DNA of 64,000 nt from assembly GCF_900105345.1 (NCBI RefSeq), contig NZ_FNSN01000003.1, positions 930,001 through 994,000 on the forward strand, read 5' to 3'. The DNA comes from Arthrobacter woluwensis. Its GTDB lineage: Bacteria > Actinomycetota > Actinomycetes > Actinomycetales > Micrococcaceae. The notes beneath the pieces are model-generated. The model had not been told where the DNA came from and ran no database searches. It saw only the letters and a program-made list of their open reading frames with translations. Below are positions 8,652 through 16,985 of the stretch, one piece after another. Position numbers and translations under genes: made by a program. How positions within the stretch are numbered: the first letter of the stretch is position 1; each line of letters begins with the position of its first letter.

Positions 8652-10382
8652 TCACCCCAGGCGCGGGGTCCTCGGGGGTTCGGTGCGGCGCTCGCCGGTG
8701 GCTTCGAACGCGGCCGCGTGGGCCAGGAGCTCGTTGTCCGAGTAGGCCTTGCCCCAGAAGCTCAGCCCGACCGGCATGCCGATGTCCGCCATGGTGCCCA
8801 TCGGGACCGTGACCGTGGGGATGCCGAGGTGACGCGGGACCAGATTGCCGTTGGACACCCACACCCCGTTGCGCCACCCGAGATCCGCGGACTCCTCGCG
8901 CACGTCCATGTCGGCCGGTCCGACGTCCGCCGCGGCCGGCAGGATCACGGCGTCCAGGCCGAGCCCGTCCATCCATTCCTCGAGGTCCACGCGCCGGGTC
9001 TTCTCCAGGCCTAGCAGGCCGGACTCCAGGGTGTACAGCTCCCGTGGATGGGTGATCGGCCGCTCGGCGACGACAGCGGGGTACTCCGCGATGTCGTCAT
9101 CGAATCCCGTGTAACGGTCCGGGAGTGCGCCCTCCGGGTGCGGGAAGATCGAGGCGCCGTCCACCTGCGTCAGGCTGTTGAGCGCCGGGTCGCCGTTGGC
9201 GGCGAGGAAGTCGTCCCAGCTCCAGGCGGAGAGATCGACGATCTCCTCTTGCAGGTACTCCGGGGAGACGAACCCGCGGGTCTTGATGCTCGGAGCGCCG
9301 GGGCGGTCGGACTCGTAGTTCGAGACCACGGGGAAATCGACCTCCACGACCTCGGCGCCCGCGGCTTCGAGGTCCCGGCGGGCCGCCTCCCACAGGGCGA
9401 TCACCGAGGCTCGTGTGTCGATCCTCTGCCCCGTGGGACCGCCGATGCCCCGCGCCGACGGTGACTCGCCCTCCGCGAGGGTGCCGGCGTCGTCGTCCTT
9501 GTTGAGGTACATCGTCGGGACGCCGAAGCGCTTGCCGCGCAGCAGGGTGGCGCGCGCGCCGCGGTCGGCGGGGACGAGGGCCGGGTAAGACGCCGGTCGG
9601 ACCTCGGACGACGCCGGGACGTCCACGAACTCCTGGACGCGCCAGAAGTCGCCGCGGGTCTCGGTGTCATCGGCGACGATCACGTCCAGGACCTCGAGCA
9701 GGTCGTCCATGCTGCGGGTGTGGGGCACCACGACATCCATGGTGGGGACGAGCGGCCAGTTGCCGCGCACCGAGATGACGCCGCGGGAGGGCGTGTAGGC
9801 GCACAATGCGTTGTTCGACGCCGGCGCGCGGCCGCTGGACCAGGTCTCCTCGCCGAGGCCGAAGGCGGCGAAGCTGGCGGCGGTCGCGGTCCCGGAGCCG
9901 TTGGAGGAGCCGGAACCGAACGCCGCGGTGAGGAAGTCGCCGTTGTAAGGGCTCTCGGCGCGGCCGTAGACGCCGCGCTGCATGCCGCCGTTGGCCATGG
10001 GCGGCATGTTCGTCAGGCCGACCAGCACGGCGCCGGCGCCGCGCAGCCGCTCGATGGTGAAGGCGTCCTTCTGTGCCACCAGGTCCTGGAAGGCGGGGGA
10101 GCCGGCCGCGGCGGTGAGGCCCTTCGCAAGGTACGAGTCCTTGGCGGTGTACGGGATGCCGTCCAGTGGGCCGAGGGTTCCACCGGAGGCTCGACGGGCG
10201 TCCGAGGCCTCGGCGTCCGCGCGGGCGGCCGGGTTCATGACCACCAGGGCGTTGAGGTCGCCGTCGTAGGCCTCGATGCGGGCGAGGTAGGCGTCCAGGA
10301 GCTCGACGGCGGTCGTCTCGCCGGAGTCGAGGGCGGCGCGCAGCTGCGCGATGGAGGCTTCGACGACGTCGATGCGGGCCAT
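8652..10382 (-). CDS. Amidase-signature family amidase
   Basis: Hydrolase of 576 aa cleaving an amide bond by the Ser-Ser-Lys mechanism. Lys81 lies in YTAKDSYLAKG. The glycine/serine-rich GSGSSNGSGTATAASFAAFG block supplies the bridging serine, and Ser183 in ETWSSGRAPAS is the likely nucleophile. The usual TGGS before the nucleophile is TWSS here. Substrate unknown: the same fold is used for small aliphatic and aryl amides, ureides and GatA. It is too isolated from gatB/gatC to be GatA. ATG 10382 has AAGGGAG upstream and is preferred over an ATG at 10439, which would lie beyond the operator. Divergent from, and probably repressed by, the TetR protein next door. Confidence 0.88.
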   Translation of the reverse strand: MARIDVVEASIAQLRAALDSGETTAVELLDAYLARIEAYDGDLNALVVMNPAARADAEASDARRASGGTLGPLDGIPYTAKDSYLAKGLTAAAGSPAFQDLVAQKDAFTIERLRGAGAVLVGLTNMPPMANGGMQRGVYGRAESPYNGDFLTAAFGSGSSNGSGTATAASFAAFGLGEETWSSGRAPASNNALCAYTPSRGVISVRGNWPLVPTMDVVVPHTRSMDDLLEVLDVIVADDTETRGDFWRVQEFVDVPASSEVRPASYPALVPADRGARATLLRGKRFGVPTMYLNKDDDAGTLAEGESPSARGIGGPTGQRIDTRASVIALWEAARRDLEAAGAEVVEVDFPVVSNYESDRPGAPSIKTRGFVSPEYLQEEIVDLSAWSWDDFLAANGDPALNSLTQVDGASIFPHPEGALPDRYTGFDDDIAEYPAVVAERPITHPRELYTLESGLLGLEKTRRVDLEEWMDGLGLDAVILPAAADVGPADMDVREESADLGWRNGVWVSNGNLVPRHLGIPTVTVPMGTMADIGMPVGLSFWGKAYSDNELLAHAAAFEATGERRTEPPRTPRLG

Positions 10383-10413
10383 GGTGTCTCCCTTGAGAAG
10401 CGGAAGGATTTTG

Positions 10414-10429
10414 TTGATCGAGTGATCAA
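10414..10429. promoter_or_regulatory. Operator TTGATC-N4-GATCAA between amidase and tetR
   Basis: Perfect 6-nt arms around GAGT in the 78-bp divergent gap. This is the place expected for an autoregulating TetR protein controlling its neighbour. A TAGACT box at 10446-10451 lies 9 nt before the tetR start. Confidence 0.6.
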
Positions 10430-10460
10430 TTAGTTCCACGGTAGCTAGACTGAGGCCACC

Positions 10461-11087
10461 ATGTCAACGAAAAACTCCCCGGAGACGTCCGCGCGGCAGG
10501 CGCCCCGCGTGCGCAAGAGTCCCGCCGAACGGCACGCCGAGATCCGGGAGGCGGCCGCCGTCGTCGCGCTGGAGGAAGGGCTCGCGGCCATCACGCTGCG
10601 CCGCGTGGCCCGGCAGCTGGGAGTAGCGTCGGGGCTCGTGGCGCACTACGAGCCGAGGGTCGAGGACTTCGTGGCGGCCACTTTCGCGCGGATCGCCGCC
10701 GCCGACCGGACGGAGGTCGAGCAGGCGATGGCCGGGCTCGACGACGTCGCGCTGCGCCTGCGCGCCGTGCTCGCCAGTTCGCTGGACTCGGAGCGGCTGC
10801 CGGTCACCGCGGTGTGGGTCGAGGCCTGGGGGCTGGGCCGCCGGAACGAAGCCCTTGCGGCGGCCGTCCGCGAGGAGATGGACTCGTGGCAGGAGCTGCT
10901 GCGGAACGTCATCCGGGACGGTGTGCGCGCAGGCGTCTACTCGGCGCCGGACCCGGCGGCGGTGGCCTGGCAGGTGCTCGGAATGATCGACGGGCTCAAC
11001 GCCCAGGCCCTGGTGCGCTGGGAAGGCGTCCCGGACCGTCGCGAGCACTTCCTCTCGGCGGTGGAGCACCTGCTCGGCGTGAGCTGA
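10461..11087 (+). CDS. TetR family transcriptional regulator
   Basis: A 208-aa dimeric repressor. The N-terminal HTH runs from about residue 25 to 70 (RHAEIREAAAVVALEEG, then ITLRRVARQLGVASGLVAHYEPRVEDF), with the typical Tyr at the start of the recognition-helix exit. The C-terminal ligand and dimer domain is all-helical and resembles the BetI-like group. The effector is unknown but plausibly relates to the amidase substrate. A basic, proline-rich extension of about 20 residues precedes the HTH. Confidence 0.9.
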   Translation: MSTKNSPETSARQAPRVRKSPAERHAEIREAAAVVALEEGLAAITLRRVARQLGVASGLVAHYEPRVEDFVAATFARIAAADRTEVEQAMAGLDDVALRLRAVLASSLDSERLPVTAVWVEAWGLGRRNEALAAAVREEMDSWQELLRNVIRDGVRAGVYSAPDPAAVAWQVLGMIDGLNAQALVRWEGVPDRREHFLSAVEHLLGVS

Positions 11088-11110
11088 CGCGCAGGCGGCC
11101 CGGAGCGGTC

Positions 11111-12022
11111 TCAGCGCCGGGGGCGGCTCAGCAGGAGAAGTCCTGCCCAGGACACCGTGTACGCGACGGCGGAACTGGCGGCGACGCCGGACCAGAACCC
11201 GCGCGTGTCCACCCCGTCGCTGCCGGTCATGCTGAGGGAACCGAGGGGGAGCTGGGGGAAGACGAAGGCCGCGACCACGCTCAGCGCCGCGATCGCCAGG
11301 GTGACCGTGGACCAGAAACGCCGGTTGGACAGCACCTTGGCGGCCCCTCCGCCGGCCGGTTCGGGGTGCCGGCTCTCGTGTATCAGGACGGGAATGGCGG
11401 TCAGGGCGGAGACGGTGCCCACCACGAGGAGCGCCGCCGCCACATCGGCGGGGCGGTGCCAGAGGTTGACCACCGTGGAGGCGCCCGAGACAAAGGCGAA
11501 CGTGCCGCCGAGCGCCGCCGTCAGGGGTCGCCAGCGGGGTGGCACGGCCAGGGTCACCGCCGCTGCCGCGCTCGCCGCCAGGGTGGTGTGGCCCGAGGGG
11601 AAGGAATTGTTGCCCGGAGTCTCGACGCCGAGATCCGGCCGGGTGAACACCGTGTATTTCAGGAGCTGTGTCGCCAGATTCGCGGCGACCGCCGTGATCA
11701 CCGCCCAGAGCGCCGGCGTCCACCGCTTGCCGACGAAGGCCACGAGGCCCACGATGATCGCCGCGAGGATGATCGACGCGGCCGGCAGGTTGTCCAGGAT
11801 GGCCGTGGTGACCGTGTCCAGCCGCCCGCCGCCCATGCTCTTGGCCTGGGCGAGCCCCACGGCGTCGAGAGTCTGGCCGTCCACGGTCCGGATGAAGAAA
11901 CGGTACATCCAGAGGATCCCGAGTGCTCCCAGGACGGCGCCGAAGGCCAGGGCGAGCGGGCGCCAGGCGGAGCCTCGGCTCCGGCGGGCGCTCCGGTGCT
12001 CGAGCGTGCTGATCGGTGACAT
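11111..12022 (-). CDS. PAP2 family lipid phosphatase
   Basis: A 303-aa integral membrane phosphatase with about six to seven hydrophobic segments. The three PAP2 motifs are present: KYTVFTRPDLG (K-x6-RP type), FPSGHTT (PSGH) and SGASTVVNLWHRPADV (S-R-x5-H-x3-D type). In the last one the usual Arg is replaced, as the motif reads SGAST, but the catalytic His and Asp remain. Likely substrates are undecaprenyl diphosphate or phosphatidic acid-type lipids at the outer membrane face. A short basic C-terminus (LSRPRR) ends the protein. Divergent from the sugar ABC operon. Confidence 0.85.
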   Translation of the reverse strand: MSPISTLEHRSARRSRGSAWRPLALAFGAVLGALGILWMYRFFIRTVDGQTLDAVGLAQAKSMGGGRLDTVTTAILDNLPAASIILAAIIVGLVAFVGKRWTPALWAVITAVAANLATQLLKYTVFTRPDLGVETPGNNSFPSGHTTLAASAAAAVTLAVPPRWRPLTAALGGTFAFVSGASTVVNLWHRPADVAAALLVVGTVSALTAIPVLIHESRHPEPAGGGAAKVLSNRRFWSTVTLAIAALSVVAAFVFPQLPLGSLSMTGSDGVDTRGFWSGVAASSAVAYTVSWAGLLLLSRPRR

Positions 12023-12158
12023 GGGTCCAGCGTGACACAGGATTCTGGAAGCCGCCGGAGTGGTGGGCGCGGGAGAAGCCCGGCGAGCCGTCCCGGCGTC
12101 GTGCTCAGTGCGGATGAAGACCGTTTCCGCACGTCAGCGACTTGACAAAAAGTGATCC

Positions 12159-12188
12159 TTGACACAAAAGGCGCGTGGAACCTAATCT
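12159..12188 (+). promoter_or_regulatory. Strong sigma-A-type promoter of the sugar ABC/GH32 operon
   Basis: TTGACA at 12159-12164 and TAATCT at 12183-12188 are separated by 18 nt, the best consensus match seen in the window. A second TTGACA at 12142-12147 has no partner. The -10 box directly abuts the operator. Confidence 0.75.
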
Positions 12189-12206
12189 ACCTAACACGTG
12201 TTAGGT
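12189..12206. promoter_or_regulatory. Perfect 18-bp palindromic operator (LacI type)
   Basis: ACCTAACACGTGTTAGGT is an exact palindrome with a central CG step, as LacI-family operators have. It begins at the base after the -10 box, so bound repressor would cover the transcription start. The likely ligand is the LacI protein encoded at the end of the operon. Confidence 0.75.
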
Positions 12207-12235
12207 GCGACGTCGCACCAGGAAAGGTACAACTC

Positions 12236-13651
12236 ATGGCAAGCAAAGTGGGAGCGGTCGGGGACATCACCCGCCGTGCCGCGCTCGGCGCCCTGGGAGT
12301 CGGAGTGGTGGGGGTGACAGCGGCGTCGTGGCCGCGTCTGACTGCAGCCGACATCCCGGGCCGGGGCGACAACAGCCTCAGCATCGTCATCCAGGGCACC
12401 AAGGCGGACGCGGCCGCCCGTGAGAAGCTCGTAGCCGACTTCAACAAGGTGCACCCCGAGATCAAGGTCAAGGTGCAGGCCATCCAGTCCGTGGACTGGA
12501 AGGACTTCTTCGTCAAGCTTCTGACCATGGTGGCCGCCGGACAGTCGCCGGACCTGGTGTACGTGGCCACGGAAGGCACGCAGCTCTTCGCCGAGCGCCT
12601 CGCCGAACCACTGGACCGCTTCGTCCAGCACGATGCCTCGGTGCTCCAGGAGTACTTCGACGACGTCCACCCGAGCCTCGTGGAAGCCATGATGTACAAG
12701 GGCAGCCTGTACCAGCTTCCGCTCGACTGGAACGCCGCCAACATGTACTTCAACACCTCCGCCCTGAACAAGGCCGGACTGGAGCTTCCGCCGTCGGACT
12801 GGAGCCACCTCGACTTCCGGAACATGCTCAGCTCCATGAAGCAGGCCAACGGCAGCGACTTCACCCCGTACTACTGGACCAACCGTCTCTTCGGCGGCGT
12901 GGTGCCGTGGCTCTACATCAACGACACGAGCTTCCTCAAGGAGACCAAAGCCAGTGGCGGCCGCTGGCTCTGGGACGGCTTCTACAAGAACGACCCCAGC
13001 AGCAAGATGCGCGCGGGCGGTTCGCTCTGGGAGTCCCCGAACGCCCTCGACTCCCGGGTGGAGGAGTCCTTCGACTTCCTGCGCGGACTGGTCAAGGACG
13101 GCCTGGGCGTCCGTCCCGAGGAGGGCGGCGGCAACTCCCTGGTGGGTCTGTTCGCCTCCGGCCGCATCGGCAGCACCCCCGCGGGCGGGTACTGGGTGGA
13201 AGGTCTGCATGAAGCGGGCATGAAGGAGGACCAGTTCGACGTCTCCTTCTTCCCCAAGTGGCGCACGCAGCGACACCAGTTCGGCACCGCAGGGTACGCC
13301 ATCATGAAGACGGCCAAGGACAAGGACGCCGCCTGGGAGTTCGTGAAGTGGGCGGCGTCGAAGCCGGCCATGGAGGTGGCCTTCGCCCTGCCGACCACCA
13401 CGCCCACCCGGCGCTCCATGGTGAACGAGGCGCTGTACTCGGGCAAGGGACCGAAGCACTGGAAGGTCTTCTACGACACCCTGGACAAATTCCCCTCCAC
13501 CGGCCCCATCCCGGCGCCGCCGGAGCAGGCCGCGGTGGAGACCGCCCTGATCAAGAACGTCTCGCTGGCCGTCTCCGGTGACCAGGCCCAGCTCAAGAAC
13601 GCCATGAAGTCCCTCGAGCGGGATCTCGACCTGGCCCTCGGGAGGAACTGA
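12236..13651 (+). CDS. Extracellular sugar-binding protein of a CUT1 ABC importer
   Basis: A 471-aa solute-binding protein (SBP_bac_1 type). It carries a Tat-like signal, TRRAALGALGVGVVGV, at about residues 12-27. The mature part has the usual two-lobed pattern, including GQSPDLVY and AKDKDAAWEFVKWAAS. ATG 12236 follows AGGAAAGG and is preferred over an upstream ATG that would lie before the operator. No lipobox cysteine follows the signal, which is unusual for a Gram-positive binding protein. The GH32 gene in the same operon points to sucrose, fructo-oligosaccharides or levan fragments as ligand (inference). Confidence 0.9.
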   Translation: MASKVGAVGDITRRAALGALGVGVVGVTAASWPRLTAADIPGRGDNSLSIVIQGTKADAAAREKLVADFNKVHPEIKVKVQAIQSVDWKDFFVKLLTMVAAGQSPDLVYVATEGTQLFAERLAEPLDRFVQHDASVLQEYFDDVHPSLVEAMMYKGSLYQLPLDWNAANMYFNTSALNKAGLELPPSDWSHLDFRNMLSSMKQANGSDFTPYYWTNRLFGGVVPWLYINDTSFLKETKASGGRWLWDGFYKNDPSSKMRAGGSLWESPNALDSRVEESFDFLRGLVKDGLGVRPEEGGGNSLVGLFASGRIGSTPAGGYWVEGLHEAGMKEDQFDVSFFPKWRTQRHQFGTAGYAIMKTAKDKDAAWEFVKWAASKPAMEVAFALPTTTPTRRSMVNEALYSGKGPKHWKVFYDTLDKFPSTGPIPAPPEQAAVETALIKNVSLAVSGDQAQLKNAMKSLERDLDLALGRN

Positions 13652-14523
13652 TGAAACAACAACGCTGGCTCCCGTGGGTCTTCCTGGCCCCCACCATCGC
13701 GGGCATGGGCGTCTTCACGCTCATCCCCATCGTCGCCTCGATCGTCCTGGCCTTCTTCCACTGGGACATCATCTCCGCCCCCGAATTCGTGGGCTTCGCC
13801 AACTTCGCCGAAGTGGCCCAGAGCCCCACGGCCCAGGTGTCCTTCATCAACACGATCCTCTTCGTCGTGGTGGCGGTGGCTCTGCAGCTCGGCATCGCCC
13901 TCGGCCTGGCCGTCCTGGTCACCGAGAAGCTTCCCAACTGGCTCCGCAGCTTCTTCCGCAGTGCGCTGTTCTTCCCGCTCGTCCTCTCGGCCGCTTCGGT
14001 GTCCATCTTCATGAAGTACCTCTTCAACGAGAAGTTCGGTGTGGTGAACTGGCTGCTGTCCCTGCTCAACATCCCCTCGGTGCCCTGGCTCACGAGCCCC
14101 ACGGGATCCGCGGCCGTGATCGTCCTGGTCTACGTGTGGCAGAACTTCGGCTTCTCTTTCCTGCTCTTCCTGGGCGGCCTGGCGTCGATCCCCACCGAGA
14201 CCTACGAAGCGGCGTCGCTCGACGGCGCGACCGGCTGGCGCAAGCTGGTCCAGATCACCCTGCCCCTCCTCAGCCCCACCACCCTGGTGGCCTCGGTCAT
14301 GGCGATCATCTCGGCGCTCCAGGTCTTCGACCAGCCCTACGTCCTCACCGGAGGCGGACCGGGTGACTCCACCCGCACCGCGGTCATGGTGATCTTCGAG
14401 ACCGCCTTCCAGCGCCTCGAATTCGGCCAGGCCTCGGCCTTGGGCGTCATCCTGACCATCATCATCATGCTGATCACGGCGGCGCAGTTCCGCCTCAGCA
14501 AGCGCTTCGTCTTCTACCAGTGA
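13651..14523 (+). CDS. CUT1 sugar ABC transporter permease (MalF/UgpA type)
   Basis: A 290-aa membrane subunit with six hydrophobic segments. The EAA loop, which docks the ATPase, is ETYEAASLDGATGWRKLVQITLPLL. The start codon shares one base with the stop of the binding protein (TGATG), so translation is coupled. It forms the channel with the next gene product. No ATPase gene follows, so the pair probably uses a shared MsiK/MsmX-type ATPase encoded elsewhere. Confidence 0.93.
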   Translation: MKQQRWLPWVFLAPTIAGMGVFTLIPIVASIVLAFFHWDIISAPEFVGFANFAEVAQSPTAQVSFINTILFVVVAVALQLGIALGLAVLVTEKLPNWLRSFFRSALFFPLVLSAASVSIFMKYLFNEKFGVVNWLLSLLNIPSVPWLTSPTGSAAVIVLVYVWQNFGFSFLLFLGGLASIPTETYEAASLDGATGWRKLVQITLPLLSPTTLVASVMAIISALQVFDQPYVLTGGGPGDSTRTAVMVIFETAFQRLEFGQASALGVILTIIIMLITAAQFRLSKRFVFYQ

Positions 14524-14531
14524 GGCCCGCC

Positions 14532-15419
14532 ATGACCACCACCCAGACTCTCCGGCCCCGTGGCACCTCCACCGTGGACCCTGCACCGACCACCCGCCGT
14601 CGCATCGACTGGGGCATGACCGGACGGATCGTCATCCTGGCGATCGCCGCCGTGTTCACCATCGGGCCCGTGCTGTGGACCTTGTCCACCTCACTGCGCC
14701 TGCCGAGCGAATCGTTCAACCTGCCGCCGAGCTTCATCCCCTGGAACCCGGACTTCACGTCCTACGCCCAGGTGTTCAAGCAGCTCAACATGGGCCTCCT
14801 GGTCCTGAATAGCGCACTCGTCACGGGCCTGGTGGCCCTCGGCCAGATGGCCTCCGCCGCCCTGGCCGGGTACGCCTTCGCCCAGCTGGAGTTCAAGGGC
14901 AAGAGCGCCCTGTTCTCCGTCATCCTGGCCACCATGATGGTGCCGCTGCAGGTCACGATCGTCCCGGTCTTCCTGCTGATCCGCGGCATGGGCCTCTCCG
15001 ACACGCTGCTGGCCCTGATCATCCCGGCCATCCCGACGGCGTTCGGCACCTTCCTCATGCGCCAGTACTTCCTGGGCCTGCCGCCGGACCTCGCGGAAGC
15101 CGCCGCGATCGACGGCGCCACCCCGTGGCGGACCTTCCGTTCCGTGTACGCGCCGCTGGCCATGCCGGGCCTGGCGATCGTGGGCATCCTCGCCTTCAAC
15201 TACCACTGGAACGAGTTCTTCCGGCCCCTGATCATGACCATCTCGGAGCAGAACTTCACCCTGCCCCTGGGCCTGGTCTCCCTCCAGGGCAACATGGGCA
15301 CCGGCAGCATCTCCGTGGTCCTGGCGGGCGTGATCCTGTCCATGATCCCGGCGTTCGTGGTGTTCATCTTCGGCCAGCGCACCCTGCGGGCCGGCCTCAC
15401 CTCCGGCATCGGCAAGTAA
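14532..15419 (+). CDS. CUT1 sugar ABC transporter permease (MalG/UgpE type)
   Basis: A 295-aa partner permease with six membrane segments and the EAA loop DLAEAAAIDGATPWRTF. It begins 8 nt after the upstream permease stop. The N-terminal 25 residues are polar and proline/threonine-rich. A GTG overlapping the previous stop is possible but ATG 14532 gives the usual length. Confidence 0.93.
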   Translation: MTTTQTLRPRGTSTVDPAPTTRRRIDWGMTGRIVILAIAAVFTIGPVLWTLSTSLRLPSESFNLPPSFIPWNPDFTSYAQVFKQLNMGLLVLNSALVTGLVALGQMASAALAGYAFAQLEFKGKSALFSVILATMMVPLQVTIVPVFLLIRGMGLSDTLLALIIPAIPTAFGTFLMRQYFLGLPPDLAEAAAIDGATPWRTFRSVYAPLAMPGLAIVGILAFNYHWNEFFRPLIMTISEQNFTLPLGLVSLQGNMGTGSISVVLAGVILSMIPAFVVFIFGQRTLRAGLTSGIGK

Positions 15420-15436
15420 CCACCCCCTGTACGGCG

Positions 15437-15483
15437 CGGGTCCCTTCGCCGCCACGCACCCGTCGTGGCCGCGAAGGGACCCG
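15437..15483 (+). promoter_or_regulatory. Intercistronic interrupted hairpin before the GH32 gene
   Basis: The outer arms CGGGTCCCTTCGC (15437-15449) and its complement (15471-15483) pair exactly. An inner GCCACG/CGTGGC pair continues the stem after one unpaired base on each side. The hairpin separates the second permease from the glycosidase. It may protect or partly terminate the message and so set the ratio of transporter to enzyme. Confidence 0.5.
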
Positions 15484-15527
15484 TCCGCCTCCCCGCCTCC
15501 CCGCACTTTCCCGAAAGGACCCCCTCC

Positions 15528-16901
15528 GTGACCCAGCCTGCAGCCCTCTCCTTCGCCAGGACGGCGGCGGAGCACCCGGATCCGTACTTCCCGCGCCTCC
15601 ACCCCCGACCCGCGCAGGGCTGGATCAACGACCCCAACGGCGTCAGCCACGTCAACGGCCGTTACCACGTGTTCTTCCAGTACAACCCGGACTCCGCGCG
15701 GCACCACCGCATCCAGTGGGGGCACGTGAGCAGCGCGGACCTGGTGCACTGGGAGGAGCACCCGGTGGCGCTGAAGCCGCAGGACGGCGGGCCGGATGAC
15801 TTCGGCTGCTGGACCGGCGTGGTCACGGTCGACGGCGGCGTCCCTACCGCGGCCTACTCGGGCGTGCGTGCCGACGGCGGCGCCTCCCAGGTGGTGATCG
15901 CGCGCGGCTCGGAGGACCTCGTGGACTGGGTCCAGACCGGGCACGTGGCGGCGTCCATGCCGGAGGACCCGCAGGTCACCGCGGTGCGGGACCCGTTCCT
16001 TTTCACCTTCGAGGGTGTTCGGTACGCCATCCAGGGAGCCGGACTGGCCGATGGCCGCGCGGCGCTGCTCCTGTACCGCGTCGCCGACATGGACGCCTGG
16101 GAGTATCTGGGGATCTGGCTCACCACGGACAACCCCGTCAACGCTCCGGCCAATCTGGCCGAGATCTGGGAGTGCCCCCAGCTGGTGCGCATCCCCGACG
16201 GCGAGGGCGGGACCGCGTGGCTCGCGATGTTCTCCCTCTGGCAGAAGGACGACTTCCACGAGCACGCCCTCGGCACCGGTCACCTGGTGGGCCGCATGAC
16301 CGCCGACCCGGAGACGGGGCTCCCGGTCTTCACCCCGGTCTCGGGCGGTCGCTCGGACCTCGGCCGGGACTTCTACGCCCCGCAGATCGCCCAGCTCAAG
16401 GACGCCGAGGACGGGACGCCGCGGGTGCTCCTCTCCGGCTGGGCCAACGAAGGCCCGGGCCGTGACGGACGCCGGGGCCGCACCCAGGACGAGATCGACG
16501 CCGCCGGCTGGGCGGGCGTGCTGACCCATCCGAGGACGCTCCGTCTGGTCGACGGCCGGCTCGAGGTGGCCCCCTTCGCCGAGGTGGACGCCTGCCGCGC
16601 CGGCGAGCTGTCCTTCACCGACCGTGCGGTGACACTGCCCGCGCAGGGCGAGGCGTCCGTCGTCGCGCGGGCGGAGGCTGCGGTGACCGTCCGCCTGGGG
16701 GAGACGGTGCTGCTCCGGGAAGAGCTGGCCGCAGGCCAGGAACTCCGTGTGTTCGTGGATGCCTCGCTGCTGGAGATCTACCGGAGCGGCGGCGTCGCGA
16801 CCACGCTGCGCATCTACCCGCAGCCGGGTGAGGAACTCCGGGTGGCGTTCGACGGCGACGCGCTCGCCAGCGCGTGGACGCTCGCCCTGCCGGAGGCGTG
16901 A
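15528..16901 (+). CDS. GH32 beta-fructofuranosidase (sucrose/fructan hydrolase)
   Basis: A 457-aa glycoside hydrolase family 32 enzyme that removes terminal fructose from sucrose or fructo-oligosaccharides. The three family blocks are seen: nucleophile Asp35 in GWINDPNG, transition-state stabiliser Asp155 in VRDP, and acid/base Glu215 in the EC motif (IWECPQL). The C-terminal beta-sandwich module follows from about residue 340. No signal peptide is present, so it acts in the cytoplasm on imported sugar. GTG 15528 is chosen for the GAAAGGA ribosome site 10 nt upstream. A GTG about 60 nt upstream lies inside the hairpin. Whether the substrate is phosphorylated cannot be read; the ABC context suggests not. 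Confidence 0.93.
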   Translation: MTQPAALSFARTAAEHPDPYFPRLHPRPAQGWINDPNGVSHVNGRYHVFFQYNPDSARHHRIQWGHVSSADLVHWEEHPVALKPQDGGPDDFGCWTGVVTVDGGVPTAAYSGVRADGGASQVVIARGSEDLVDWVQTGHVAASMPEDPQVTAVRDPFLFTFEGVRYAIQGAGLADGRAALLLYRVADMDAWEYLGIWLTTDNPVNAPANLAEIWECPQLVRIPDGEGGTAWLAMFSLWQKDDFHEHALGTGHLVGRMTADPETGLPVFTPVSGGRSDLGRDFYAPQIAQLKDAEDGTPRVLLSGWANEGPGRDGRRGRTQDEIDAAGWAGVLTHPRTLRLVDGRLEVAPFAEVDACRAGELSFTDRAVTLPAQGEASVVARAEAAVTVRLGETVLLREELAAGQELRVFVDASLLEIYRSGGVATTLRIYPQPGEELRVAFDGDALASAWTLALPEA

Positions 16902-16916
16902 GGCCCTTCTGACCTC

Positions 16917-16975
16917 TTGAGTGCTCAGTAGTTGCGGGTTGATCCGGTCCGGACCCGCAACAACTGAGCACTCAA
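16917..16975. terminator. Long bidirectional terminator, 23-bp arms
   Basis: Arms 16917-16939 and 16953-16975 pair with one mismatch over 23 nt around a 13-nt loop. It fills the gap between the convergent GH32 and LacI genes. Confidence 0.7.
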
Positions 16976-16985
16976 CGGTCGGTCG

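Noticed and set aside
8652-10382. GatA subunit of the aminoacyl-tRNA amidotransferase
   Set aside because: No gatB or gatC nearby, a TetR-controlled divergent arrangement and a non-standard TWSS nucleophile loop fit a catabolic amidase better.
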